Assembly: GCF_947503795.1 (NCBI RefSeq)
Contig: NZ_CANNEZ010000001.1
Span: 1,541,001-1,605,000, forward strand
Direction of reading: 5' to 3'
Length of the DNA stretch: 64,000 bases
DNA from: an uncultured Jannaschia sp.
Lineage (GTDB): Bacteria > Pseudomonadota > Alphaproteobacteria > Rhodobacterales > Rhodobacteraceae
Position 1 is the stretch's first letter. Each line of letters begins with the position of its first letter. A program made the translations under genes and the position numbers. Positions 8,225 to 16,631 of this stretch are shown here, in pieces. The notes under the pieces were generated by a model. It had not been told where the DNA came from, did no database searches, and saw only the letters and a list, made by a program, of their open reading frames with translations.

Positions 8225-9196
8225 TCACTTCCACCCGCGCTCCTGGTAGTACTTGAGCGCGCCGGGATGCAGCTCGGCGGTCAGGCCCGAGGAGATCATC
8301 TCCTCCTCCGACAGGCGCTCGAAGGCGGGGTGCAGGCGCTTGAAGTCGTCGAAGTTCTCGAAGACGGCGCTGACCACGGTGTAGACCATCTCGTCGGAGG
8401 TGTCGGCCGCGGTCACGAAGGTCGCGCGCGGGCCCCAGGACGGAATGTCCGCGTCGTTGCCCGAATACATGCCGCCGGGGATCGTCGCGGCGGCATAGGC
8501 CGGATTGTCGGCCAGCAGGCTGTCGATCTCGGCGCCTTCCAGCGGCACGATGGAGACATCGCAGGTCGACGTCGCCTCCTGGGCGGAGCCATTGGGCAGG
8601 CCCGCGGCCCAGATCGTGGCGTCGATATTGCCATCGCAGAGCGCGGAGGCCTGCTCGGCCGAGCTCAGCTCGGCGGCAAACGACAGGTCGTCGGCCGACA
8701 AGCCGTAATACTCCATCAGCGTCTCGGCCAGCACCCGCGTGCCCGATCCGGGATTGGCGATGTTGACCTTCTTGCCGGCGAAGTCGGCCGGCGTGGCGAT
8801 GCCAGCACCGGCATTGGCCATCACGTGCAGCGGCTCGGGATGGATCGAGAAGAGCGAGCGCAGCTCGGGATAGGCGCCGTCCTCGGCGAACGACCCGGTG
8901 CCTTCGATGGCGGCCGCCTGCACGTCCGACTGCACGACACCGAAATCGAGCTCGCCCTGGCGGATCGTGCGCGTGTTGTAGACCGAACCACCGGTCGATT
9001 CGACCGAGCAGCGCAGCCCGTGATCGGCCCGGCCCGCGTTGACCAGCCGGCAGATCGCGCCGCCGGTCGGGTAGTAGACGCCGGTCACGCCGCCGGTCCC
9101 GATGGTGAAGAACTGCTGGTCCTGCGCCATGGCGCCCGACGCAGCGGCGATGGCGATCGCGCTCGCGACGCCGAAAAGGGCTCTGTCTGAGATCAT
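8225..9196 (-). CDS. TAXI family TRAP solute-binding protein
   Basis: Periplasmic binding protein of 323 residues. It has a signal peptide ending around ASGAMAQ (residue 24), then FTIGTGGVTGVYYPTGGAI, the TAXI-family phosphate-loop-like start, and STGGSVYNTRTI, DFGVVQSDV and PGSGTRVLAE, all typical of TAXI receptors. It starts at ATG 9196 behind a GGGAGA ribosome site. It is the first gene of the TAXI-permease-UspA operon. TAXI receptors bind amino acids or other carboxylates; the ligand here cannot be read from sequence. Confidence 0.94.
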   Translation of the reverse strand: MISDRALFGVASAIAIAAASGAMAQDQQFFTIGTGGVTGVYYPTGGAICRLVNAGRADHGLRCSVESTGGSVYNTRTIRQGELDFGVVQSDVQAAAIEGTGSFAEDGAYPELRSLFSIHPEPLHVMANAGAGIATPADFAGKKVNIANPGSGTRVLAETLMEYYGLSADDLSFAAELSSAEQASALCDGNIDATIWAAGLPNGSAQEATSTCDVSIVPLEGAEIDSLLADNPAYAAATIPGGMYSGNDADIPSWGPRATFVTAADTSDEMVYTVVSAVFENFDDFKRLHPAFERLSEEEMISSGLTAELHPGALKYYQERGWK

Positions 9197-9302
9197 GGTA
9201 ATTCTCCCTGTACGTCCTGTCGGACACCGATCGGGGCATCTCGTTGGCGGAGGCCCCCTGGCGGCGAGGTTTGGGGATTGCCTTGCCCGTGTCACCAGAA
9301 AA

Positions 9303-10184
9303 CTACCGTTTTTTTATCTCGGGCCAGTACGCTTTATGTTTCCGGCGGAGGGAATCGTAGCTTCTCACCCGCTCTCGGACGGTCGCGCCTCCAGCATCCA
9401 CCAGCATCGCCAACAGGATTTCCAGCACGGCCATCGCGCCAGAGGTGCAGGCGATGTGATGCGTCGTGTCGGTTGAGACCAGGATCGTATGATCGGCCCG
9501 AAGGCCGGGCGCGACGATCTCACTGTCGGAGATGAGGATCAGCTTCACGCCGCGCGCGATCGCGAAGGCGGCGGCCTCGATCGTCTCTTGGCTATAGGGC
9601 GTGAACGTGATCGCAACCAGCACATCCTCGGGACCGGCATCGTTCAGGTCGTCGAGGGCGGACGACATGTGACGCGGCACGATCTCCATGGATTTCAGAG
9701 CCATGCGGCCAACGTAGGTGAAGTGATGGGCCAGCCCGAAGCTCGACCGCATCGCCGTGACGTACACTTTGCGGGCAGCGATCATCGTGTCCACGACGGC
9801 GCGCAACCGGTCCGGCGACTGACGTTCGATCGAACGCGAGACCACGGCCAACGAGTTGGATGCGGCGCGGACATCCGCCTCCGCCCCATCCGCCCGCCAA
9901 CGGTCGAGCCAATCGCCGGCTCCTGCGCGCGGACCAATGGAGACGAGGGCATGACGGAACGGCTCCCGCAGGTCGTCGAAGCCACCAAACCCCAAGAGGC
10001 GTGAGAGCCGCACAAGGGTATAGGTGCTGACGCCCGATTTACGGGCCGTCTCGCGGATCGGGTCGAGCCCGAAGTCGGCCTCGTTGTCCAAGATGTGTTT
10101 CGCCGCGGCGCGGAGCTGGGGCGACAGATCGCCGGCGCGCGCGCGAAGCTCTGAAATCACTCGGGTTTTCAGGGTCGGGTCCAA
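9303..10184 (-). CDS. MurR/RpiR family transcriptional regulator
   Basis: This 293-residue protein has an N-terminal helix-turn-helix of the RpiR type (RETARKSGVSTYTLVRLSRL, near 44-63) and a C-terminal SIS sugar-phosphate-isomerase-like domain (residues about 125-270, with VLVAITFTPYSQETIEAA). It is transcribed away from the catabolic operon starting at 10304 and towards the TRAP operon, so it probably controls one or both. RpiR proteins usually sense phosphorylated sugars or small acids; the effector here is unknown. Confidence 0.92.
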   Translation of the reverse strand: MDPTLKTRVISELRARAGDLSPQLRAAAKHILDNEADFGLDPIRETARKSGVSTYTLVRLSRLLGFGGFDDLREPFRHALVSIGPRAGAGDWLDRWRADGAEADVRAASNSLAVVSRSIERQSPDRLRAVVDTMIAARKVYVTAMRSSFGLAHHFTYVGRMALKSMEIVPRHMSSALDDLNDAGPEDVLVAITFTPYSQETIEAAAFAIARGVKLILISDSEIVAPGLRADHTILVSTDTTHHIACTSGAMAVLEILLAMLVDAGGATVRERVRSYDSLRRKHKAYWPEIKKR

Positions 10185-10213
10185 TCGCTCAGGCCTTACC
10201 CAATCGGTCTAGT

Positions 10214-10234
10214 AAAAAACATTTGGTATTTTTT
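10214..10234. promoter_or_regulatory. Candidate operator/promoter between rpiR-like gene and catabolic operon
   Basis: An A6-CATTTGGTA-T6 element of 21 bp lies in the AT-rich gap between two divergent genes. The A and T tracts are symmetric, though the core is not a perfect palindrome. The position, 30 bp upstream of the regulator start and 70 bp upstream of the operon start, fits an RpiR operator or promoter UP-like region. No binding consensus for this regulator is known to me. Confidence 0.35.
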
Positions 10235-10303
10235 CGCATCGTTGACGCATCTTGCAATTTTAACCAAGGGTCAAGCACGGTTCTCTCAACGGGACGCGGC
10301 ACC

Positions 10304-12715
10304 ATGGAATCCTCACTCCCCTCTCACGCATCCGTCGTCGTGATCGGCGGCGGCATCATGGGTGCTTCGACGCTCTACCATCTCGCGCAGCTCGGCGTGT
10401 CGGACGCCGTCCTGCTGGAGCGGAACAAGCTCACGTCGGGCACGACATGGCATTCGGCCGCGCAGGTTCGGGCGCTCCGCCATTCGCGCAACCTCACCCG
10501 GATGATCCGCTACTCGGTCGATCTCTATGCCCGGCTGGAGGCGGAGACCGGTCAGTCTGTCGGCTGGATCCAGAAAGGCTCGCTCTCCATCGCGACCACA
10601 CCGGATCGGCTGACGCATGTGCGGCGGCAGGCGTCGCTCGCCCATGCCTTCGGGATCGCGGCGACGGAGGTCTCGGCCGCCGAGGCCAAGGATCGCTGGC
10701 CGCTGATGAACGCGGACGACGTCCTCGGCGCCGTCTGGTCCCCCGACGACGGCCGCGTCAGCCCCTCGGATGTCTGCGCGGCGCTGGTCAAGGGCGCGCG
10801 CGCCCGCGGTGCCAAGCTCTTCGAAGGGACGGGCGTCACCGGCATCCTGACCGAGGGCGGCCGCGTCCGGGGCGTCGAGACGGACCGCGGCACGATCCGC
10901 TGCGACGCCGTCGCGCTCTGCGCCGGGCTCTGGTCGCGGGACGTGGGGGCGTTGGCCGGCGCGCGCGTCCCGCTCTGGCCTTGTGAGCATTTCTACCTGC
11001 TGACCAAGCCCGTCGACGGAATCGCGGGCAACATGCCCACGCTGAGCGACCATGACGGGCATCTCTACATCCGCGACGATTCCGGCGGCCTGCTGGTCGG
11101 CTGCTTCGAGCCCATGGGCAAGGCCATCGCGCCCGGCATCCTGGACGAAAGCTTCGAGTTCGGCCTGCTGCCGGAAGACTGGGACCACTTCGAGCCGATG
11201 ATGCTGAACGCGCTCCACCGCTTGCCCGCGCTGGAGACCGCGGAGGTCAAGATGCTGCTCAACGGCCCCGAGAGCTTCACGCCCGACGGGAGCTTCATGC
11301 TCGGCGAGACGGCGGAGACCCGGGGCCTGTTCCTTGGAACGGGCATGAACTCGGTCGGGATCGCATCGGGTGGCGGCGCGGGCATGAACCTCGCCCATGC
11401 CATCGTTCATGGTCACACCGCCTACGACCTGTCGGAGGCGGACGCCAAGCGCTTCGCCCCGGTCTTCGACTCGGTCGACCATCTTATGGCCCGCGTCCCC
11501 GAGGTGTTGGGGACGCATTACGAGATCGCCTATCCCGGACGTCAGCCCGCGACGGCGCGCGACCTGCGCCGCCTGCCGGTGGACGCCGCGCATCGGTCGG
11601 CGGGCGCGCATATGGGCCAGGTCTACGGCTGGGAGCGCCCGCTCTATTTCGGCAAGACCGCCGAGCCGCGCATGACCTTCGCCACGCCCGACTGGCACGA
11701 GAACGTCGCCGCCGAGGTCCGTGCCGCGCATGAGGGCGCGGCGATCTTCGACCTGTCGCCCTTCGGCAAGATCGAGGTCGAGGGCCCGGACGCCGAGCCA
11801 TTCCTCGCGCATGTCTGCGCGGGCCATGTCCGGCGCGCACCCGGGTCCGTGATCTACACCGCCATGCTCAACCCGCGCGGCACCTTCGAGTCGGACCTGA
11901 CCGCGCAGCGCCTCTCGCCGGACCGCTACCGCCTCTTCACCGGCACCGCCGCCATCGCCCGCGATCTGGCCTGGCTGCGCGCCCATGCCGACGGCTTCGA
12001 CGTCGCGCTGACGGACGTCACCGAGCGCTTTGCCACCGTTGGCCTGATGGGCCCCGGGGCGGCGCGGATTGCGGCGGAGTGTGGCGCTTCCGGCCTGTCG
12101 GGGATCGGCTTCTTCAAGCACGCCGTGGCCCGGCTCGCGGGCGTCGCGGTGCGCGCCGCACGTCTGTCCTATGTCGGCGAAGCGGGGTGGGAGATCACCT
12201 GCAACACCGCCGACGCCCCTGCCCTCTACGCCGCGTTGACCGGTGCCGGGGCGCGGCCCGCCGGCCTCTTCGCGCAAACATCGATGCGGATCGAGAAGGG
12301 GTTCTGCGCCATGGGGCACGAGCTCGACGGCGACGTCACCCCGATCGCCGCCGGCCTCGACTTCGCCGTCCGCAAGACCGGTGGCTTCATCGGAGCCGAG
12401 GCGCTGGCCGAGGCGCGCGCGGCAGGGGCCGCGTCCCGTGTTGTCACCGTGGTGCTGACCGACACGGCCGCCGTGCCGCTGGGGCACGAGCCGGTGTTCC
12501 TGGGCGACGAAATCGTCGGAGAGACCAGCTCCGCCGCCTTCGGCCACCGGCTCGGACGCCCGCTCGCGCTCGCCCATACGCGCCGCGCGCTGGCGGACGG
12601 CACGCACGTTGCGGTCGACATCGCGGGCCGCCGCTTCGACGGGCGGATCGTGCGGGGCCCCGCCTTCGACCCCGAGGGCTTGCGGATGCGCGACGCCCAC
12701 CTGGTCGAGGGCTAG
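10304..12715 (+). CDS. Dimethylglycine/sarcosine dehydrogenase-like FAD-GcvT protein
   Basis: An 803-residue two-part enzyme. The N-terminal half is a DAO-type FAD oxidoreductase (VIGGGIMGASTLYHL, residues about 13-27, and a TTWHSAAQVRAL segment where DMGDH and sarcosine dehydrogenase bind flavin covalently). The C-terminal half is a tetrahydrofolate-binding GcvT fold (YTAMLNPRGTFESDL, GEAGWEI). Such enzymes oxidatively demethylate N-methyl amino acids and pass the one-carbon unit to folate. ATG 10304 is chosen because upstream codons lie in the AT-rich promoter region. It is the first gene of a four-gene operon. The exact amine substrate is open. Confidence 0.92.
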   Translation: MESSLPSHASVVVIGGGIMGASTLYHLAQLGVSDAVLLERNKLTSGTTWHSAAQVRALRHSRNLTRMIRYSVDLYARLEAETGQSVGWIQKGSLSIATTPDRLTHVRRQASLAHAFGIAATEVSAAEAKDRWPLMNADDVLGAVWSPDDGRVSPSDVCAALVKGARARGAKLFEGTGVTGILTEGGRVRGVETDRGTIRCDAVALCAGLWSRDVGALAGARVPLWPCEHFYLLTKPVDGIAGNMPTLSDHDGHLYIRDDSGGLLVGCFEPMGKAIAPGILDESFEFGLLPEDWDHFEPMMLNALHRLPALETAEVKMLLNGPESFTPDGSFMLGETAETRGLFLGTGMNSVGIASGGGAGMNLAHAIVHGHTAYDLSEADAKRFAPVFDSVDHLMARVPEVLGTHYEIAYPGRQPATARDLRRLPVDAAHRSAGAHMGQVYGWERPLYFGKTAEPRMTFATPDWHENVAAEVRAAHEGAAIFDLSPFGKIEVEGPDAEPFLAHVCAGHVRRAPGSVIYTAMLNPRGTFESDLTAQRLSPDRYRLFTGTAAIARDLAWLRAHADGFDVALTDVTERFATVGLMGPGAARIAAECGASGLSGIGFFKHAVARLAGVAVRAARLSYVGEAGWEITCNTADAPALYAALTGAGARPAGLFAQTSMRIEKGFCAMGHELDGDVTPIAAGLDFAVRKTGGFIGAEALAEARAAGAASRVVTVVLTDTAAVPLGHEPVFLGDEIVGETSSAAFGHRLGRPLALAHTRRALADGTHVAVDIAGRRFDGRIVRGPAFDPEGLRMRDAHLVEG

Positions 12716-12718
12716 GCC

Positions 12719-13477
12719 ATGGCCCGCCCCCTTGTCATGGTCGCGCCGACCGGTGCGCGGCTGACGCGCTCCGACCACCCTGCCCTTCCCGTCAGCGTGC
12801 CCGAGATCGTCGAGACCACGCGGCGCTGCACCACAGTCGGGGCGGACGCGCTGCACCTGCATGTGCGTGACGCCGACGGCGCCCACTCCCTCGACCCGGG
12901 CCTCTACCGCGAGGCGCTGGCCGAGTTGGCCCGGGCGCTGCCCGCTCTGCCCGTCCAAGTCACCACCGAGGCCGCCGGTCGCTATGATGTGACCGACCAG
13001 CTCGCCTGCCTCGCCGAGCTGCACCCGGCCTGGGCGAGCGTCGCGATCCGCGAAATGGTTCGCGATCCGGACGTGGCGGCCCGCTTCTATGCCACCGCCG
13101 AGGCGACAGGGACGCGCCTTCAGCACATCCTCTACGATGCAGCGGACGCGGTGCGGCTGGCCAAGTGGCAGGCGGACGGGCGGGTGCGCCCCGACCAGAC
13201 GGAGGCGATCCTCGTCCTCGGCCGCTACGGGGACGGCACCCCAAGCGACCCCACCGCCATCGCCGCATTCGTCGCGGCCCTGCCGGGCGGCACGCCCTGG
13301 ATGCTCTGCGCCTTCGGCCCGTCGGAACACGCCTGCCTGCGGGAAGCCGCGCGCCTGGGGGGCGACGTGCGGGTCGGGTTCGAGAACAGCCGCACCGCCC
13401 CGGACGGCACGGCCTGGACCGACAACGCCGCATCGGTGGCGGCGCTGTGCTCGAGCCTCGCGGAGACGGTCGCATGA
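12719..13477 (+). CDS. Beta-keto acid cleavage enzyme (BKACE, DUF849)
   Basis: This 252-residue protein is slightly shorter than the usual 270-310. It has the family opening APTGARLTRSDHPALPVSV and the metal-binding HLHVRD (residues about 44-49) in a TIM barrel. BKACE enzymes transfer an acetyl-CoA-derived unit: beta-keto acid plus acetyl-CoA gives acetoacetate and a new acyl-CoA. It starts 3 bp after the preceding stop and overlaps the next gene by 4 bp. Together with the dehydrogenase and aminotransferase it suggests breakdown of an amino- or methylamino-substituted beta-keto acid, which is inference. Confidence 0.88.
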   Translation: MARPLVMVAPTGARLTRSDHPALPVSVPEIVETTRRCTTVGADALHLHVRDADGAHSLDPGLYREALAELARALPALPVQVTTEAAGRYDVTDQLACLAELHPAWASVAIREMVRDPDVAARFYATAEATGTRLQHILYDAADAVRLAKWQADGRVRPDQTEAILVLGRYGDGTPSDPTAIAAFVAALPGGTPWMLCAFGPSEHACLREAARLGGDVRVGFENSRTAPDGTAWTDNAASVAALCSSLAETVA

Positions 13478-13899
13478 GTGTCACCGTCCGACCCGCGCGC
13501 GACCTCGATCGCGCCGCCGCCGTGTTGCGCACGCTGCGCCATAGCCTGCCGCAGGAGGTGTTCGACCGCCGCCTCGCCGCCGCGCGCGACGACGGCTACG
13601 TCGTGCTGGAGGCGCATGACGGCGACCTCATCCTTGGCGTGCTGGGCTACCGGATCGTCGTCGACGTCTGCTGGGGCCGAACGCTATTCGTGGATGACCT
13701 CGTCGTCGCCCAGATCGCGCGTGGGCAAGGCATCGGCGGTGCCCTTCTCGGCGAGGCCAAGGCTCGGGCGCAGGCGCTTCGCTGCGACCATCTGCGCCTG
13801 TGTTCGGGCCTGGACCGGCGGGACGCCCACCGCTTCTACGAGGCCCACGGCCTCTCCAGGTCCAGTTTCCAATTCGTCCTCGCCCTATCGAAGGTCTGA
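13474..13899 (+). CDS. GNAT family N-acetyltransferase
   Basis: This 141-residue protein has the GNAT fold; the acetyl-CoA-binding region is VAQIARGQGIGGALLGEAK (residues about 80-98, R/Q-x-x-G-x-G/A type). It starts at an ATG overlapping the BKACE stop by 4 bp and ends 5 bp before the aminotransferase, so it is an integral operon member. It could acetylate the pathway amine or a toxic side product; the acceptor is not predictable. Confidence 0.88.
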   Translation: MSVTVRPARDLDRAAAVLRTLRHSLPQEVFDRRLAAARDDGYVVLEAHDGDLILGVLGYRIVVDVCWGRTLFVDDLVVAQIARGQGIGGALLGEAKARAQALRCDHLRLCSGLDRRDAHRFYEAHGLSRSSFQFVLALSKV

Positions 13900-13904
13900 C
13901 ACCC

Positions 13905-15227
13905 ATGTCCCATATCTTCCCGCGCCACTGCCACGCCGACATCCCCCGCGCGGTCGCCGGCGACGGCTGCTACCTGATCGACGCGGACGGCAAACGATAC
14001 TTCGACGGCTCCGGCGGGGCCGCAGTATCCTGCCTGGGCCATTCCAACGCGCGCGTCACCCAGGCGATCAAGGACCAGGCCGACGCGCTCGCCTTCGCGC
14101 ATACCGGCTTCTTCACGACCGATCCGGCCGAGGAGCTGGCCGACATGCTGATCGCCCAAGCGCCCGGCGATCTCGACCGGGTCTATTTCGTCTCCGGCGG
14201 ATCGGAAGCCGTCGAGGCGGCGATCAAGCTGGCGCGACAGTTCCACATCGAGAACGGCGCGCCCGAGCGGCGGCACCTCATCGCGCGGCGGCAGAGCTAT
14301 CACGGCAACACGCTGGGCGCGCTGGCCGTGGGCGGCAACGCCTGGCGCCGCCAGCAATTCGCCCCGCTCCTGATCGACGTGAGCCACATCGCGCCCTGTT
14401 ACGAGTACGCGGAGCGCGCCGAGGACGAGACCTCGGAGGCCTATGCCGCCCGCGCCGCGCAGGAGCTGGAGGACGAGATCCTGCGGCTCGGCCCCGACAC
14501 CGTCATGGCCTTCCTCGCCGAGTCGGTCGTGGGCGCAACCCTCGGCGCCGTCCCGCCCGTGGCCGACTACTTCACCCGCATCCGCGAGATCTGCGATCGC
14601 TACGGCGTTCTTCTGATCCTGGACGAGGTGATGTGCGGCATGGGTCGGACAGGCCATCTCTTCGCGTGCGAGGCCGACGGCATCGCCCCCGATATCCTGT
14701 GCATCGCCAAGGGCTTGGGCGCGGGCTATCAGCCCATCGGAGCGATGCTCTGCACCGATGCAATCTACGACCGCATCGCCGCGGGCACCGGGTTCTTCCA
14801 GCACGGCCACACCTATCTCGGCCATCCCATCGCGACGGCGGCGGGCCGCGCCGTCCTGCAGGAACTGGCCGAAGAGGACCTCATCCCCCGCGTCCGCGAG
14901 ATCGGCGACCGGTTCGAGGCCGCCCTGCGCGATCGCTTCGCGCAGAAGCCCCATGTGGGCGACATCCGCGGACGCGGCTTGTTCTGGGGGATCGAGTTCG
15001 TCGCCGACCGCGGCGCACGGACGCCATTCGATCCCACCAGGGGGCTTGCCGGAAAGCTCAAGAAGGCGGCCTTCGCCGAAGGTCTGATCTGTTATCCGAT
15101 GCCGGGCACGCGCGATGGACGCCACGGGGACCACGTCCTGCTCGCCCCACCCTTCATCATGACCGACGATCAGATCGGCGAGGTTGTCGACAAGCTGGAT
15201 CGGGCGATGACAGCTGTTTTCGATTGA
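13905..15227 (+). CDS. Class III PLP-dependent aminotransferase
   Basis: This 440-residue enzyme is of the omega-amino acid/ornithine aminotransferase class (fold type I). It shows SGGSEAVEAAIKLARQ, LILDEVMCGMGRTG (the PLP-ring Asp segment) and IAKGLGAGYQPIGA with the Schiff-base lysine. Start ATG 13905 gives the family-typical N-terminus (SHIFPRH, DGKRYFDGSGG). It is the last gene of the operon that begins at 10304. It probably removes the amino group of the imported compound or of a product of its demethylation. Confidence 0.93.
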   Translation: MSHIFPRHCHADIPRAVAGDGCYLIDADGKRYFDGSGGAAVSCLGHSNARVTQAIKDQADALAFAHTGFFTTDPAEELADMLIAQAPGDLDRVYFVSGGSEAVEAAIKLARQFHIENGAPERRHLIARRQSYHGNTLGALAVGGNAWRRQQFAPLLIDVSHIAPCYEYAERAEDETSEAYAARAAQELEDEILRLGPDTVMAFLAESVVGATLGAVPPVADYFTRIREICDRYGVLLILDEVMCGMGRTGHLFACEADGIAPDILCIAKGLGAGYQPIGAMLCTDAIYDRIAAGTGFFQHGHTYLGHPIATAAGRAVLQELAEEDLIPRVREIGDRFEAALRDRFAQKPHVGDIRGRGLFWGIEFVADRGARTPFDPTRGLAGKLKKAAFAEGLICYPMPGTRDGRHGDHVLLAPPFIMTDDQIGEVVDKLDRAMTAVFD

Positions 15228-15573
15228 GAGCCGAACGGTTCGGGCCTGCCTTGATCCTCGGAGCGTCCGCGCCGGGGGACGCGGGTTTGATCCAAGCGGA
15301 AGACCGGACGAGTGACGAAGACGCCGAGCGTCCTCGCCAGGTCGATAACCCCGACAGGCGGATCAGCTCGAGCAGACCTTCGATAGACGACAGCGTCGAT
15401 TTTCGGAAACGAAGGGTGACGAAGAGAGGTGCATCGTAGCTCGGAAAGCTCGCCCCAGCCCTGCAGGCCTCACAAAGCTTGGACCGTCACCGTGGCTCGG
15501 AGGCATTTCGCAGCCGCCGGGGTCTACCCCGCGTGGCGTTCCTTCCACCAAGGAGGGCGTGTAGGCTCTCGCG
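15228..15573. other. Intergenic region, nothing recognised
   Basis: The first bases after the aminotransferase stop contain a short hairpin (CCGAACGGTTCGG, about 15241-15253) without a T run, so it is at most a weak transcription end. The rest shows no supported reading frame, repeat or RNA gene. Confidence 0.4.
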
Positions 15574-16089
15574 ATGCACACGCTCATCGCCCTTCTGCGC
15601 GCCGTGAACGTCGGAGGCACCAGCAAACTGCCGATGGCCGAGCTGCGCGCGATGGCCGAGGCAGAAGGCTTCGGTGCCGTGCGGACCTACATCCGGTCCG
15701 GCAACCTCGTATTCGAGACCGATCGCGGACAGGATCACGTGAAGACGGCGCTGGAGACCCGGCTCGAAGCCTATGCGGGCAGGCCCGTCGGGGTGATCCT
15801 GCGAACGGCCGAGGAGATGAGCGCAATCCTCGCCGCCAACCCCTTCCCCGATGCGGAGCGAAGCAAGGTCGGCGTTCTGTTCCTCGATGCCGCCCCGCCG
15901 CCCGATACGTGCGACGCCGCCAAGTGGCACGCGGACGAAGAGATTGCCCTCGGCACCCGCGAGGTCTTCGTTCACTATCCCTCGGGCATGGGCCGAACGA
16001 AGCTGCGGCTTCCCGCCATGGCTGACGGCACGATGCGCAACGTCAACACGGTCGCCAAGCTCGCGGACATGGTTGGTAGACGCGAATGA
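15574..16089 (+). CDS. DUF1697 domain protein
   Basis: This 171-residue protein matches the DUF1697 pattern: it begins with MHTLIALLRAVNVGGTSKLP, followed by VRTYIRSGNLVFE and FVHYPSGMGRTKL, and ends in the TMRNVNTVAKL motif. It is a monocistronic-looking gene with no functional context. The family is widespread and biochemically uncharacterised as far as I know. Confidence 0.9.
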   Translation: MHTLIALLRAVNVGGTSKLPMAELRAMAEAEGFGAVRTYIRSGNLVFETDRGQDHVKTALETRLEAYAGRPVGVILRTAEEMSAILAANPFPDAERSKVGVLFLDAAPPPDTCDAAKWHADEEIALGTREVFVHYPSGMGRTKLRLPAMADGTMRNVNTVAKLADMVGRRE

Positions 16090-16436
16090 TGCGCTCAACT
16101 CTCGTAGCAGGGTGAAGATGTGCCGATTGCATGCGCGCGCCGGTAACACCGGGCCGGAACGCCATCGTCATCTCGTTCGGGTCAGCTTCGGCCACGGAAG
16201 CGCTTCTTCAGGCGTTTCCAGACCCCACCGGAACGGCCCAAGCTGCCAACCCAAATCTGCCATTCATTCTCGACAGGCCTTCTGAGCGGCAGGGTCCGCC
16301 ACTCGTCCAGGCCAGCCTTGTCTGGCGTTTTGCCGGACAGGCGGTGATCCAATCGGCGTCGCAAGGCTCACTTGCAGCGCAAGGTCGTGCCCAGAAGCGC
16401 CGCAAGCGAATTTCTTCGAAACACCTTGTCGAAGGC

Positions 16437-16631
16437 TCAGTCGGCGGTGGTCGCGACGCCGTTGCGCCAGGCTGCGCTCGCCTTGCATTGGCGGCAGATG
16501 CGATCGGTGAAGCCGCTGCTGTCGTGATCGCCCTGGCATCGCAGGCATTTGCGGATCTTGGGGATGTCGCCTCTGGCCGGGTTCTCTGGTCCGATCCCGC
16601 GCTCAGGGGCGACCGCAATTTTGCCGTTCAC
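16437..16631 (-). CDS. Small CxxC zinc-ribbon protein
   Basis: This 64-residue protein has two CxxC knuckles, KCLRCQ (C29/C32) and ICRQCK (C46/C49), followed by SAAWRNG. It matches a small alphaproteobacterial zinc-ribbon type with a C-x2-C, RIC-x2-CK and AWR layout. The GTG start at 16631 overlaps the preceding racemase-like gene's TGA by 4 bp (GTGA), the same arrangement as between the two genes upstream, which supports co-translation. Role unknown; a nucleic-acid or protein adaptor is possible. Confidence 0.7.
   Translation of the reverse strand: MNGKIAVAPERGIGPENPARGDIPKIRKCLRCQGDHDSSGFTDRICRQCKASAAWRNGVATTAD

Noticed and set aside
6312-8249. 645-codon plus-strand open frame opposite the TRAP permease
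   Set aside because: Low-complexity His/Asp/Arg-rich product, antisense to a clear permease.
9295-9320. T run (seven Ts) near the end of the RpiR gene as a terminator
   Set aside because: It is the coding strand complement of Lys codons at the gene's end, with no hairpin on either strand.
10313-13330. Very long (1005-codon) minus-strand open frame opposite the DMGDH-like and BKACE genes
   Set aside because: Composition is Arg/Gly/His-rich with no domain, and it lies wholly antisense to well-supported genes; long antisense frames are expected at high G+C.
16182-16364. 60-codon minus-strand frame containing a NEWQIWVGSLGRSGG stretch
   Set aside because: It looks somewhat protein-like, but needs a TTG start, has no ribosome site and uses rare Arg codons; not strong enough to call.
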